The notes under the pieces: model-generated | Told to the model about the DNA's origin: nothing | The model's database searches: none | Seen by the model: only the letters and a program-made list of their open reading frames with translations | Made by a program: the position numbers and the translations under genes | Part shown: positions 11,306 through 23,899 of the stretch, one piece after another | Position numbering within the stretch: position 1 is the stretch's first letter | Layout: each line of letters begins with the position of its first letter | Assembly: GCA_021613535.1 (NCBI GenBank) | Contig: CP075497.1 | Location: 13,392,001 to 13,456,000 of the forward strand | Length of the DNA stretch: 64,000 nt | Direction of reading: 5' to 3' | From: Adineta vaga | Taxonomy: Eukaryota > Rotifera

Positions 11306-13007
11306 GCAGAAATCCAACATCACCCGGACTCCGTAGACAAATTCGAATGTTCTTCGTTTCATATAATTTATTCTTTAAAATCAATTCAAATGAACTTCAA
11401 CTACGAGTGCAACGTCAAATGACATGGTTCTACCTGTCTATTTTTACAATGACGTGCACCATTGTTTTTCTCTCATTAGCCCTTCGGTTACATGTAAACG
11501 TAGTATCGGTTTCGTCACCGTCCCTTACCGATTATCACAAGCTAGAGACTATTACAAGTCTTCAGTGTTCCTGTTCACGTTTAGCTATTCGATATTCATC
11601 GTTTCTTTCAATGGAACCACCCACCTATCATCAAGTATGTTCATCGGATTTTGTGTCGCAAAGATGGATTCTCCATATGTTCTCGACAAACATGAACCCG
11701 CCTGTAAGTGTACTGTGCTTATAAGTTGAATAAGCCTTCTCCCATAGTTTTTATGTAGAATTTCCTGAAATACGGAAAGCTGATTTCTATCTTCTGGAAA
11801 AGCCCTTTTTACATGAAGAACAGACTAAAACTTTGATGATAAAATCATTTGTTTTATATGAGTATAACATCTGCTCTGCATATGAGAATATTGGTATAGA
11901 TTTGGGTGTAAGTCGGAGCAAAAATTAAAATAATATGGCCCCCATACCTTGCGTACTTCAATAAAATCCCAAATGTTTTAAATGTGACCTCTTTCAAAAG
12001 ATGAAAAATAGATTCCCGTACTGAGCCACATGCACTCTATCAGAGCCTATATACAAATTCTGAAGATAAATCGTTTGTCGAAGTTCCCAATTGTTGACAT
12101 CTCACTTGATAAAACTTTGTAGAATACATCGCTTAATTATATCGAACCTTGGCCTCACCTGTTCGACTTTCGATCGATCGCTACCTATCAATTTCGACTT
12201 TTGGCTAGTTTTTGTGATTTGATAAACTCAACTGTCACCGCCGCATTAGAACAGCTGGTATCACAAGATTTCGTCAGTGCTCTCCTTCTTCCTGAGTTTC
12301 AATTTATCAGTCAAATCACTTCTCTTTTTGAACAATTGAAGCAAAGTACAGCCTCTACGTTCCTCGCCAGTCTCCGTTTGATTCGAGCGCATATGCATAA
12401 TGATGCACTTATGACTATGCCATCAAGCAATTGGCAGTTTATTGATATGAATGCAACAGAATTTACGAAAGTTCACACCAAACCCGTGCTCTATGGTGAA
12501 CCCACAGCAAACTGCTCTTGTGCTCTCACACCACTTTGCGTACAACCAGCTCGAATTGACGGAAATGTCATCCTTCCTGGCCTAATGGTTGGTTGTTTTC
12601 CTTTAGAATCTCTTCTTCAATCGACCCTTGAACTTCTATATAATCAAACGCTTGTCGACTTCATATCAAACAGTAACAATGCTACTTTTAAAGCTCTAGT
12701 ATCAGGAACTCAAGATCAACCCAACGTAACAACAGTCGAATCCATGTTGTCTGAACTTATGGTAGAACAATGGAAAACAATAACAAACTTGACATCTTAT
12801 GCGGATTATTATGCTCAATGTTCACCATCATTCTGCTCATACACATACATTAGTCGACAAGATTTACTTGCGAGTATCACAAGTTTAATAGCATTTATTG
12901 GGGGTTTCTCGGTTGGAGCCAGAATTGCCATGCCATTTCTCATCAGATTCGTCCAGCTGATCAAACGACGACGAATGCGAGTTCATTCAGCTGTTCCAGA
13001 GTATTAG
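11306..13007 (+). CDS. Gene A, unit 3: 2-TM Cys-rich unit, two exons
   Basis: The exons are 11306-11703 (acceptor TTTTAACAG, donor CCT|GTAAGT) and 12123-13007 (acceptor TTTGTAG). TM1 lies around FYLSIFTMTCTIVFLSLAL. The ectodomain carries LQCSCSRLAIRY, HQVCSSDFV, LASFCDL, NCSCALTPLCVQPAR and QCSPSFCSYTY, then TM2 with LIAFIGGFSVGARIAMPFL and a basic tail; the stop is at 13007. The usual Cys after STLE is replaced (STLELLYNQTL), so one disulfide present in sister units is missing. There is no good ATG of its own at the 5' end, which supports continuation from unit 2. Confidence 0.65.
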
Positions 13008-13009
13008 CG

Positions 13010-13515
13010 ATCGTCACGAGCAGAGAAAACTCAATGATTGAATAAAACGAAAATTTGAAAGCCTGGAGAGAAAACAAAAAAGAAACACGACAGACTGAAC
13101 TGATCAAAAAATTATTTTCTGTTGTTTTTAATGTTGTCTGCATTTCTATAAAAGAAGTCTGCAATAAGATCATATCTGAAAAGCGAAAATACAATATTTT
13201 GTTGTATCTAATCTGGCTTGTGTATCGTACTCATTTTCACTTTACTATTTGTTGTCGTTGTATCATTTCTATTCATTGCCTAATAAATAATACAGTAATC
13301 ACCAACTGGTTTTCAAATACATATGTTTGAACTTCTATGGAAATTGCTTCTGCTCCATTTGTATATCATCTTGTTTCTTTTTTGTTCTTCTGGAGTATAA
13401 GTGCTACAATATACATGAAAGAAACCAAATAAGGACAAACTATTACGTGTTATAAGAAATTAGAAGAGATAGTACGAAGAAAATCAGTAATGTTACTACA
13501 CCCATATCTATAATC
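13010..13515. other. Intergenic, no gene seen
   Basis: The stretch is AT-rich, follows the gene A stop and contains AATAAA-like sites. No coding frame is convincing. Confidence 0.4.
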
Positions 13516-14530
13516 TCAATTTGAATTGCTATATTCTGTTCGAAAAAAACAAAGCCATTCACCAACACAAACTAATAAATCGTAAGCATAAAGTTTCTTC
13601 AACCATATTTTAGGAAGTTTGCGATAACCATAGTAGGCGCCAGCCAATTGGCCATAGATTGCTGCTGTTGTGTCAGTATCATCCCGAAGATTAACAGTAG
13701 CAAGTGCACCCTTTTCAAAAGAGTCCTCGTCAGATCAAAATGCTCATAGTGCAGGTTCAAGAGCGCTCATAACATGCCATTTTCCTCGAATTCCATCATC
13801 GTAACCTCCTTTTTTCTTTTCCTTGACCGGCAGCAACAATGAGTGCAGCGTAATAACGACACGCATCAACTGTTTTGTCATCTCCATGTGTAAGACGTGC
13901 GCTACGACCAGCATATTCAACTTCAAGTTCAGGATATTTATAAAAGAACAGTGGCACAAGAGTAAGACGCATAGGAGCTCCATTGCCTGCTGCATCTGGT
14001 GAGCCACAGTTGATATCGAATATGTCCAATGACTCAATGATTTCCCATGGTAATTCGTCGACATCGCTAGCGTATTCTGGAATATATTTTCTCAAATATT
14101 TTTGACCATCTATAAATCTCATAAGTGAACTTTTAGTTGCATTACTAATATCAAAACACTTTCCAGTAGGTGATAGATATCCATGCTTAAACCACCACTT
14201 ATAACGAACCATTCGATCATAAGCATTGTATCCTTTTTTCGTGATTAAAGATGAAGCAAGACTTAATGCCATCGAAGTATTATCCATCCATTGGCCTGCT
14301 TCAAGTCTCCAAGTACTTCCACCTACTATATCTGTAATAGGATGAGCTAACCAATATTGAGGAGGACGATATTCTAGGCTAGCTCCTAATGCATCACCAA
14401 TGGCAAGTCCAACTATAGAACCGATAAAGAGATCGACATTAATATTTTGTGAATAGAAAGTTGAAGAAGATTCGAGATCTATCAAATGAGGTAGGATGTA
14501 ATTCACCAGTACACCAATCAAGAAGATCAA
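13516..14530 (-). pseudogene. ADP-ribosylglycohydrolase (ARH/DraG family) pseudogene
   Basis: This family removes ADP-ribose from modified proteins using two metal ions. The N-terminal core is clear: DLFIGSIVGLAIGDALGASL, QWMDNTSMALSLASSL (the usual TDDT is MDNT), SPDAAGNGAPMRLTLVPLFF and ARLTHGDDKTVDACRYYAAL. The C-terminal metal motif DDTDTTAAIYGQLAGAYYG is also present. The frame breaks in an A-run near 13800 (a one-base shift), and then ALEPAL and AF are each followed by TGA (13744-13746 and 13735-13737) at positions where the family usually has Trp. I therefore call it a pseudogene. The start is uncertain; the conserved part begins near 14445. Confidence 0.8.
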
Positions 14531-14599
14531 GAATCAAGTTCATCAGTATCAATCAATACAACAAACGTTAAGAAAATTAAATCAAATGGACCTAGTTCA

Positions 14600-15335
14600 A
14601 CGGTAAACATAATCATGGGAAATATTCACAATTATGATTTAATACCTAATCGAATATTTTCGCAAATCGTATCCGATGCTACGAATGGACAACAAAATAA
14701 TAACTGGTCATTAAATAAAGATGAACGAATACAATGTGTTCGTCAATATACAAAATTAGTGGATCACTTATGTTACTTGAAACTTCAACAACTACAATGG
14801 AAATATTACCTTCATATTGGTACAACAGAAAATATTGGGGATGCTCAATTGACAAAATCTTTGGCACGAAAGTATTCAATTTCTCGAACATATCATCGAT
14901 CAAAAGCTGTTATTGAACAACATTTGAAGCAAATTGAAAACTTATAACAAATGCTACAGATACATGTGCAAAATTCGAAGATGAAATGTTACCTCAATAT
15001 GAAAGTTCCAATGATATAGATCGTTTTGTAGTCGATATTCCTTGTGTTATTCATGCATTTGTTGAAGAAAAACAAGAACATATACAAGATGAATTTCTAT
15101 TCAAACGTACTATGTTCAAGATGGATACAACTGATCATCAATTACTTCAACAATTTCTTGAAATAAAACCACATACATCATATGTAAAATATTATCTTAT
15201 AAATATCAATACATTTGGAATATCTCGATTATTTTGATACTCTATTTTAGACCAATTCTACTCCACGTATTTGGTAAACAACAGATGAACAAATGAAAAC
15301 AGCAGAAGATAATGCATTGTTACAACATCGTCTTG
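14600..15335 (+). pseudogene. Decayed helical/coiled-coil-like gene, unknown
   Basis: It is divergent from the ARH pseudogene. One frame gives NWSLNKDERIQCVRQYTKLV ... LARKYSISRTYHRSKAVIEQ and stops at 14947. A shifted frame continues with TNATDTCAKFEDEMLPQYE and DIPCVIHAFVEEKQEHIQDE to 15237. An AG acceptor then leads to TNSTPRIW, a TAA, and ALLQHRLVSSVAHAP. One frameshift and at least one stop separate parts that read as one helical, charged protein. I do not recognise it. Confidence 0.4.
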
Positions 15336-16914
15336 TATCATCAGTAGCACATGCGCCATCAAATTCGGTCCATCGTATGTTAAATGATATTGAGGGTGTG
15401 AGGATTAGGGGTCATAGGTCAAACGTCAGGGTTCAAAGGTTAAAAAAAGATTTTTTTATTATTTTTTTCCCCAAATTTTCAGGGAATCGATGGGTGCACA
15501 AGCGCCGCAATATGGACGCAGTATTTGGGCCCAAGTGGCGTATTTCGGCAGAGTCTCAAAGCAAACAGATGTTGTTCGCAGAGAAAAATGGTAATGCTAT
15601 GTATCAATGAGGTTTCACCTCACTAGATCGACCAACCGAATATGATCAAGTCTAAAACTAAAAACTAGGAAAATGAAAAAACTAATTGAATGGGATTGTT
15701 TAGTGGATTAAAGCGTATTTGTAATGTATTGTTGAAGTCAGAAGACGATGGCTTACGTTAAAGATGGGGAAGGCGCCGCAATGGGTATTCGTGTGAGACG
15801 CCTCGCAGGAGTGATGACGAACGAGTACGTGTTCTGAGCGGCGTCTATGTTGAAATTATTTTAGAACTAGTTGATTTTTTACTTCGAGATGTCTGTACAA
15901 TTTGTATACTTGTGACAGGTGGTCTGCAGTCTTTAATCTAGCTGTTCGCAACGTCTAGTTTTTAGATTAAAGATGTATGTACCAGAAAGGAACAGAGAGA
16001 ATTATGATTTAAAGAAGTTTTTGCTTGAGAAGTTCTTTTCACAACTGATAATAATTGGTAATTTATATTCTCGAATGTGAGGAAGAACTGATAACGAAAA
16101 GAAATCTGTCTTATTGTATCTCTATCTAAGTAAAAAAAAGAAGAAAAACAAAATGTATAGAAGAAAAACAATCTAAAACCTTAAATAGTCATGTTAGGTA
16201 TCTCAATACAAATATTTGTGAAAGATAATTGGTTTCATAATTTCTATTTCATATTGAATTTCATTTTATATATCTGAATATGAAAGTAAAAAAGAAACTC
16301 ATCGGAGATAATTTATCGAAATACTAAATGTTGATTAGTTTTAATTTCTCCAGGAAAGTTTTTAAAATCTTATTATTCTAAAAAAGATATTATTCGAGGA
16401 TAATATTCCTCATTGTATTCTCATAAATAATTGATTCGTAGAAATATGACTACGTCAATTGTCCATCTGTTTAAAAAGAAAGTTTCTGTTTTACAAAGAA
16501 CAGCTTTAAAATGATCGAGTTATTCATTTAATTTTCTAAATTGCGAACGAAAATGTTTTTCTTTGATGAAACTTATATAAAATTCATAATCATAGAAATG
16601 CTTCTATTGAGAAACAAGTTACTTTTCTTTTCATAAACGTTAATAGTATACTTGTTGCAAACAATTGTTGTCCAAGGTATTTAGACATCTTTTAACTTTC
16701 GAAAAGAATTTTTATCAATGACTTTGAATTTACACGAGAAAAATCTGTTTCTCAATAAGATATACGTGATGATGAGAGTGAAACAACTATATGATTATCG
16801 AGGCGTTTTCGCCCATATTCATTCATAATTTATTAGCTTGAATAAAATGTATTCACAACAACAACAACAAAACTCGCATATAATCTTAGCAGAAGATTAA
16901 ACTCTGTCAATTGT
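15336..16914. other. Intergenic; half hairpin arm near 15395
   Basis: A single G-rich arm (GAGGGTGTGAGGATTAGGGG) starts at about 15395. The 15480-15590 segment is locally GC-rich and follows a TTTTCAG acceptor-like site (reads SMGAQAPQYGRSIWAQVAYF), possibly a lone exon remnant. The rest is AT-rich with no gene that I can support. Confidence 0.35.
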
Positions 16915-17796
16915 CTATATCATAAATAATTGTACTGGTGTTTCAAATTTGAGTTCAGATTTATTTTCTTGATAATATTGATTTGTCCGAACGTACCATA
17001 TACCTTCAAATTGACGATTACGTAGATTCCTGGTGAGTTGAATGACTACCTCATGACCTAAATTCTCTTTTGGATCACCTCTATCATGTTGATAAGTTTT
17101 AATTAGATTAAGACGTTGTGTTTTAGTTGAATAAACCCCAAAGATCGTAAATACACCGACATCATCATTTCCTTTTCCTCGAACTTCAAATTTTTGAGTA
17201 TCGAATGAAAGTGCTAGACGATTTTGATTATGCCATTTTCCATATTGATGATATCGACTGATTCAAGTGCCTGATCGGAAGATAAATACATTATCCATTT
17301 CATCTGTATGACATCTGGGAACAACATTAACATCGTTCCGATTAGTAGACATATGTTGACCCGTAGCGTTGTATTTACCACATGGAAGAATGGATTTGTA
17401 ACAAGTATACAGCATAACCAGACTAAATATACCAACGATTGCAATTATTATAATGATTGCTATACGATGGCACATGGCTGATTCGCAATGACATCTACCA
17501 CCATTATCTATATGAAATATGAATGTATCGTCGAAAACGACACATAGAAAAGTTATCATTGACTTAATTCGATTCTTTAAATTAACCAGAAAACGTATCT
17601 CTATTGTATAAACCGAGACTATTTTTCTATCCGTAAAGTCTTAGTTTTTCATCTGAAACGGACAATAAATTATTCTTTATATTTACGAGGAAATGTTACC
17701 GCCGCCGCTACCGTAGCCTCCAGCTCTTTGACTAGCCACCAAAATGACTGTAGTAATTGTGATAATGAAAAATGGAAAGAGTAGACGGATCGCCAT
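16915..17796 (-). pseudogene. Signal-peptide/TM/QYGKW-domain family gene, probable pseudogene
   Basis: Exon 1 (17687-17796) encodes a secretory start, MAIRLLFPFFIITITTVILV, and a Gly-rich GGYGSGGG stretch. Exon 2 (from about 17507) gives CHCESAMCHR, a TM helix (IAIIIIIAIVGIFSLVML), then IFRSGT and, after a stop codon, ISRYHQYGKWHNQNRLALSF, KGNDDVGVFTIFGVYS, ENLGHEVVIQLTRN and QFEGIWYVRTNQYYQE, ending at a TAG at 16915. I associate this domain with a large bdelloid family; its function is unknown. A TGA at 17263-17265 lies exactly where relatives, as I recall them, have Trp, and the exon 1-2 phase does not fit. The gene is probably dead. Confidence 0.6.
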
Positions 17797-17879
17797 GAAA
17801 ACGTTCTTCAAATAGTTCTTGAATATGAAAAAGAATAGATATTGTATATGAGTATTCAGTGAGTAAAACACTTACAACT

Positions 17880-18849
17880 AGATTTCACGATATTTTCACA
17901 GAACAAGTTTTTGTCTACGATGATGAATGGCGGTATTAGAAACTATAAAGCGAACTTTTGAACAAATAATCGGAAACATTCAATTTTAATAGACTGATGC
18001 TGTTCACAAAAACATGGTACGTTTGAGATATATATATTATCGAAATCCTAACTTAGTTGATAACATATCTATGAAATGTCGTCTCTATATTTATTTTCGC
18101 TTTCTATTCTTAATAATTGATATATACATAGATAGATTGTGCTAAGAGCAGACCGTTTTCTAGTTTGAGTGACGTAATAAAAAACACTGTGATATCTTTT
18201 ACATTACATTTTGTATGTATATTTATGTATCTGGTTTCTTTTTTCTATCTGTTTGAATAAAATACAATACTGACAATTCTTAGCATTTCCTAAACTTAGA
18301 GGGATAGTATTAGTTTGAGAAATACACATTTCCTAGGAACTTCATACTTACTGCTGTTACTGCTTCTTTTGATTGTTATTCTCTATAAATGAGTTTCTTT
18401 TCACAACTGACTAGTAGTTACTCAGTAAAGGACTAAAATAAAACATTAATTTACGACTTTTCAGAAAAAACAAGCACGACAGGTTTTTTTCTATTCCCTT
18501 CTAAACAATTTTTTTAAAATTATTCTTAATGAGATTCTTTCAATAACTTTCTGAAGTAAAAATAATTTGATCTATATTTCAGAGAAGCTATATTATCTAT
18601 TTCCATGGAAACAATATTTTTCTTTGTAAAAACAAAAACGTGAAAACGTTTCGGCAAGCGCAATTTCAGACGTATTTAAACGCATTTATAGAGCAACCAT
18701 TTTTACAAGAGATATAGTGTAAATAACAAAAGATCAGATTGAATATGGATGCAATAGCTTTAATTTTTAAAACACAAAACATTAGGATAAAAAGTTCAAA
18801 TATGAAGAAGATATCTATTTACTTTTAATCACTAAAGAAAAACCAAAAA
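17880..18849. other. Intergenic, nothing recognised
   Basis: AT-rich sequence without a supported ORF or RNA gene. Confidence 0.35.
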
Positions 18850-19080
18850 GGGGTGTGGGTGTGGGTGTCCGCTCATAAATGATCCCTCACTAGGGATCTA
18901 CAAAGTTCAGCTCAAGCTCAGAACCACTCACTTTCAAACAGTTCAGTTCAAATGAGCTGAACTGTTGAAAAAATTCAGCTTGTTCACATCGAACAATTGA
19001 GCAGTTCTAAAGTTCTTTTGAGTCGATTCTTGAGCTTGAACTTGTGTATACCTCTATCCTTCACTCTCACCCACATACCT
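18850..19080. repeat. Long element with TGTGGG-type outer arms and inner inverted repeat
   Basis: The left end is GGGGTGTGGGTGTGGGTGTC and the right end CACTCTCACCCACATACC. Inside, AAGTTCAGCTCAAGCTCAGA near the left faces AAGTTCAAGCTCAAGA (other strand) near the right, giving nested inverted repeats. No ORF. It has the same plan as the element at 56125. Confidence 0.6.
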
Positions 19081-19870
19081 GTAGTTTCCGTATTCGTCTT
19101 AAAAGCTCATAATCGCTTGTTATTTCTTTAGTCCTTTTGAATTATTTTTGTTTTACATCTCTCTTTTTTTTTAATGATTCTACCATTTCATTAATAAATT
19201 TCATCAAGACGTTCATTTTCATTGAAAAAATCGATTTATAATATGTTAAAATATGTTTTACAAAATTCTTCAGAATAGGTCGTTACAGTTAGAATAAAAC
19301 TAGTGATTGTTTTTACGGCGCTATCTTTAATTATATTCAAATTCGAAATCTACCTAAGCATGCCTAGAAATATGCGAAGACGTAATTTAAATTGAATTTT
19401 GACAATTTTTTAATCTCATTTCTATTACAAAAGTTTTTCTTTGATGTCATAATGATAATATCTATCCTGTCGTCAAAACAGGAAGCAAAATTTTCCAAAG
19501 AACATAGCACATTCGACATACTGATGATGATTGAACAATGATTTATTCTATTCAATATTATTTTAATTTTGAGCACAACTTTAGCTGCTCTATTTGGTAT
19601 TATTTTTGATAAAACATGTCATACGCAGTTTCAATGTTATTACATAATTAATAATAATTTTCTTTGGAATAATAATACTTATAGTCAAGCAGTATTTTCA
19701 TTACAGAATGATTTGCAATAAATTGAAAATTCTGATCTATTTTGTATGAGGACAAAGAAGTCAAAAACAATTTCGAAATGTAATATTTTAGATGTATTTC
19801 AATGAAATATAATATCGATATATCATAATAACAATATTCATACCATAATAATCATATATATCTTTTAATC
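19081..19870. other. AT-rich intergenic
   Basis: No supported feature. Confidence 0.35.
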
Positions 19871-19874
19871 CATT

Positions 19875-20316
19875 ATGAATAGGTTCATATTCGTATACTT
19901 TGTCACTTTGATCATTCCATTTTATCAATTCAAAACGATCAATGGGACTACTTCAACTGAAATTTCCAAATATACTCTCATCAAAGTACGATGTCCATAT
20001 AAATCTATCTTTGTCAGTTTGAACATCACTATAATTCCATCACCTAATAAGATTTGAAAAATTAAATTTCCTTCTTTATCGAATATTCTTCCATATTGTA
20101 ATCTACGAAACCATCCTCATAGCGTTGACATCTTGAAGAGACGAGAAGAAAATGATTTCCTAGTAAAATTTTCACAAAATGCCAAGCATCATTTCTATTA
20201 AAACTCTGTTTGGATGTGAATTTCAAATTTTTTTTATAGACTTTTGTCTCACGTGAATAATTGTTTTTTATATTCATATATAATATTCTGTAGTATTCCA
20301 TTTCATTTTTAGTCAT
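19875..20316 (-). pseudogene. Gene remnant (WHFVKILLGNHFLLVSS / RFELIKWND), unknown
   Basis: The minus strand carries NDAWHFVKILLGNHFLLVSS, RCQRYEDGFVDYNMEEYS and, after a short intron-like break with an AG acceptor, DKDRFIWTSYFDESIFGNFS, a TGA (19953-19955), then SPIDRFELIKWNDQSDKVYE. The biased composition argues for former coding sequence. I do not recognise the family, and no start is visible. Confidence 0.35.
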
Positions 20317-22300
20317 TAAAAAAAGAAAGGAACTATCATAGTATAAACGAAAACCATATAGAATCTAATCATTCAACTCCTTTGAACAATCTCTATAGAG
20401 AGGTAATCGATGTTCTTCAATGTTGATGTCATCTCTTATATTGATGTCAATAAAGAGAATAGTATTACGATAAAAATATGACATCGTTTTTTATAGATAT
20501 CGTAAATTAACTAAATAGAGCACGATCATGCATTAATGTAATGAGTCGTTATAACATGTTGGTTTTTTCCTACTCATATTATTATTGTTTTTTTCGTTCT
20601 TCTATTAATAACACGACGGAAGTAGGTAATTATTGAGAATCAAACGTAAAAACGTATATTTAAACGTGTTATATATTTAGAAAAGAAATACATGAATGTT
20701 CTCTCGTTATCTACTTCTGATCACTCCGTAATTAATGGCTAATTTCACTTTTTGAGTCAATCCTTTTCTGCGATCATCGATTTTGTTTTTTCCATGTTTA
20801 TCGATCTTTGAAGTGAACATATACAAAGCTATCACTATGGTATAATAAATATCAAAATAATTGTTAATTATCAATAAACCTAAAATTCTTGATAGTGTAT
20901 AATCTCTTTCAATTTAATAAGAACAAAATATTGATGAATAAGAAATGTAAATCATTCATATTTTTGAACAAATTATTCATTTATCATGTTTTGAATCTTT
21001 ATATTTCTTTTGAAACTACTCGAGAACGATCGATCACACAAATTCGACTAACATATAAAGAATACATAAACAACTGATCATTAATTCTGTTATTTCATTT
21101 AATATCGTCTTTGTTGTTTTTCTACTTAATTCAAAAATGTACAAAAAAAGTGTTTGAAAAATCTCTTAAAAATTGTAAACGACGAATTTATCAAAAGAAC
21201 ATTTCTTTTAACTTTGATCGATACTATTCTTTTGTTTATTGTAGACAAAATAGATATGAAAACTTCGGATTTGATTCCTATTGCAAAAAGTCTATGAGAT
21301 AGATAAGTCATTCGAGAATATCTGAATATCAAAATCATCATAAATCTTCTTTTCTGAGTACGATTTCTGCTGCTCATCTGAAAGAATATGGGATTCAATC
21401 GAACTAACACTTTCTACACCAACAAACTTTCAAATTATGGAAAAGAACTTCTTTCTGCCGATCTTTCGATATACAGGAAAATCTTAACAAAAACTTGTCA
21501 ATTGTTTAGTCCCACATAGTCTTAGGCTACTCTGGTAAATGAATTGAATTTTTAATTTACACGACGAGCTGCAGATCTAAACATGTGAACACATACCACT
21601 GAACTATATACTAGCTCGATATATTAGTGCAATGATATTGACTTCGGAGAAAAAATATTCAATACTTTATCTTATTTTTCCTAAACAATCATTTCAAATT
21701 ATCTTTGAGATATTTTTTTACAACAGAATCTTGAATGAAGTTCAAATAAATCATCAAAGATATAGAATCAGAAATAATGAGTCCAAACGTATTTCAATAG
21801 ACATTAACAACCGTTTAAAAAATTTGATTTTGTTGACAACTACGTCCAGACTCATTTCAAAGTTCTTTTATCAGCATTTGAAAACGATTTAAAACTAAAA
21901 ACTCATTTTTACACGTAAAACATTATCTTGTTTTTGCGTTTGTATCAAAATACGCGTAGAAACGCGGTGAAATTATTTTTTAATCGCGTCTGAATGACAT
22001 TTTCAAAACAAAATTTATCTTCTTCCTTTTTATCATTAACCCATTGATGATTCTTATTTGATAAATATCACCGCGTTTTCCGACGAAATACATAGTTACG
22101 AAAACAAAAATCTTATTCGATTCGATAAAGAATAATTTGATATTCACCTTGTATTTTTAGTTAAAATAATTAATGATATTTTCTTTTTCATAACCGTATC
22201 TTTTTCTTCTTCCGTGCATTCTAATGACACATCAAGCGATCAAATAGAGTTGTTCTTGTATATAAATACATTGAAATTAAACATAATTCATTTGACATAA
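20317..22300. other. AT-rich intergenic with a possible tRNA-like/SINE fragment
   Basis: The only item of note is on the minus strand at about 21541-21618: CTAGTATATAGTTCAGTGGT contains a perfect pol III A-box-like TAGTTCAGTGG, followed by a decayed B-box-like region. It does not fold into a normal tRNA by eye. A TATA-like TATATAAATA at about 22258 precedes the next gene. Confidence 0.3.
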
Positions 22301-22309
22301 AACTAAATC

Positions 22310-23377
22310 ATGTCTTCACCAACTTACGCACCTCCATCGTATTATCCAACTATTACAGATTCCAATCCATTACTTTATACATTTCGAAATGATGATACAG
22401 CAATTCAACCATATTTTATAGTTGTAGCACAAATTCTTTTTTTTGAAATATCATTTCGTCTTTGGGATCGAATCATTTATGGAACATGGTTATTACCCAG
22501 TGATTTCATTGATATTCAAATAGGTCCATCATCACCACCACAACGTTTACGCATACGCAAAAGTATATCTTCTCTTGATAATCAAAGAGCAATTTTATTA
22601 AAAGTTAATGAAGATCTTGAAGAACATAAGAAAAAGCCAACATTTGATATATTTGATCTTCTTTTTTCTTCTTTACCATTACTTGGTCATGCAATTTGGT
22701 ATTGTGTTATTCAAGCGAATTCTAATTGTCAATCAGTTAACAATGGAACAACATGGAATTGTTATAATTTATTTGGTTATCGAATTTATAATTATTTATT
22801 TAGTTCATTTTCAATGTTTACATTTGAATATATTTCTAAATTAATTATTTTACGTGATAAAAAACTTCATAATATTCCATTTATTATTCGAAAACAAAAA
22901 TGGCGAAGAACTTTAGGAAATATTATATTTTATCCATCGATTGTCATATCAACAATAACATTTATATTTGTTTTAGCTATGCTTCTTCCTTATGTATTTA
23001 CAAATGTTATTCCAATGATAACTATTTATTCATTCATTGTTATTATTTATATATATATTCTCACAATTTATACGTGTTTATTAAAATTTTTTACATTTAT
23101 TACAACGAAAATTTTCAAATTTGATACTGATAAACTTTCTCGAATAAAAGTGACCATTAAAAAGTATCATTTTAAACGACGATTAGTTATTCGTTTTGCT
23201 ATTCGTTTATCTCCACATTTAATACCATTTTTATTTAATTTATCTCAATATTTTTATTATAGTGGAGATTTTCTCGATGCATTAAATAAAGAAGCATCAT
23301 CAAGATATATAACTGATTATTTTGAACGGATGACAAATTCATCACAAATTGCTCATACAATATTAACGACAATTTAA
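22310..23377 (+). CDS. Intronless multi-pass membrane protein, unknown
   Basis: A 355-codon ORF with ATG at 22310 and TAA at 23377, preceded by a TATA-like TATATAAATA about 45 bp upstream. The N-terminus is Pro/Tyr/Ser-rich and presumably faces one side of the membrane. Hydrophobic segments follow at about 36-56, 112-134, 160-180, 205-230 and 238-265, with a possible sixth near 310-330. The loop QANSNCQSVNNGTTWNCYN has two Cys and an N-glycosylation sequon, suggesting it is extracellular. The loop between TM1 and TM2 is charged and rich in Lys/Glu. The long, unbroken frame supports a real gene; I do not recognise the family and assign no function. Confidence 0.75.
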   Translation: MSSPTYAPPSYYPTITDSNPLLYTFRNDDTAIQPYFIVVAQILFFEISFRLWDRIIYGTWLLPSDFIDIQIGPSSPPQRLRIRKSISSLDNQRAILLKVNEDLEEHKKKPTFDIFDLLFSSLPLLGHAIWYCVIQANSNCQSVNNGTTWNCYNLFGYRIYNYLFSSFSMFTFEYISKLIILRDKKLHNIPFIIRKQKWRRTLGNIIFYPSIVISTITFIFVLAMLLPYVFTNVIPMITIYSFIVIIYIYILTIYTCLLKFFTFITTKIFKFDTDKLSRIKVTIKKYHFKRRLVIRFAIRLSPHLIPFLFNLSQYFYYSGDFLDALNKEASSRYITDYFERMTNSSQIAHTILTTI

Positions 23378-23389
23378 TAATATAGATAC

Positions 23390-23890
23390 TCCAATTTACT
23401 TAAAACTTTTAAACTAACATTCTAATACGAATTTGTTCGCATTATTTATCAGGATTAATAAATATTAAATCAAAAATCAACTTCTATTTTTTGTTTTGTA
23501 ATGAAATTAGTTAAACAGACTTACCGCCTTGATATGAAAGAATCACGAAGTGTGATCGCGTTTCTATTACAGAGAAAATATCGAAGAGAGTTAATCTAAA
23601 GACATTTCGCATTGACATATTTTATTTCGTTAGAATTTAAACGATAAACTCTAATGATTATTCCGATAACTTCGTAGATTAAATTCTTAAGTGAATGAGA
23701 TATTGAGAGGGTGTGTGTAAAGTAATTATAATACACTATATCCATACTGACACTCTACAATGAAAGTCAATCATTTATTTATAAAGATTACGAGGTGTGA
23801 CTGAAAATGAGGATGAGTGAGTATTGGTGAATGAAAGAGTCATTTTTCAGTTAAAATTTAATTCGTCACACTTTAGAAATGTTCTATTTT
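23390..23890. other. Intergenic with a weak hairpin-family copy
   Basis: At 23705-23758, GAGAGGGTGTGTGT faces ATCCATACTGACACTC, a weak member of the G-rich/C-rich palindromes. Nothing else is supported. Confidence 0.3.
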
Positions 23891-23899
23891 TGATTTTTA

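Noticed and set aside
7193-13007. Firm assignment of the 2-TM family to DEG/ENaC channels
   Set aside because: Topology and the Gly-rich TM2 turn are suggestive, but the spacing of Cys before TM2 and the lack of recognisable family motifs do not support homology by eye.
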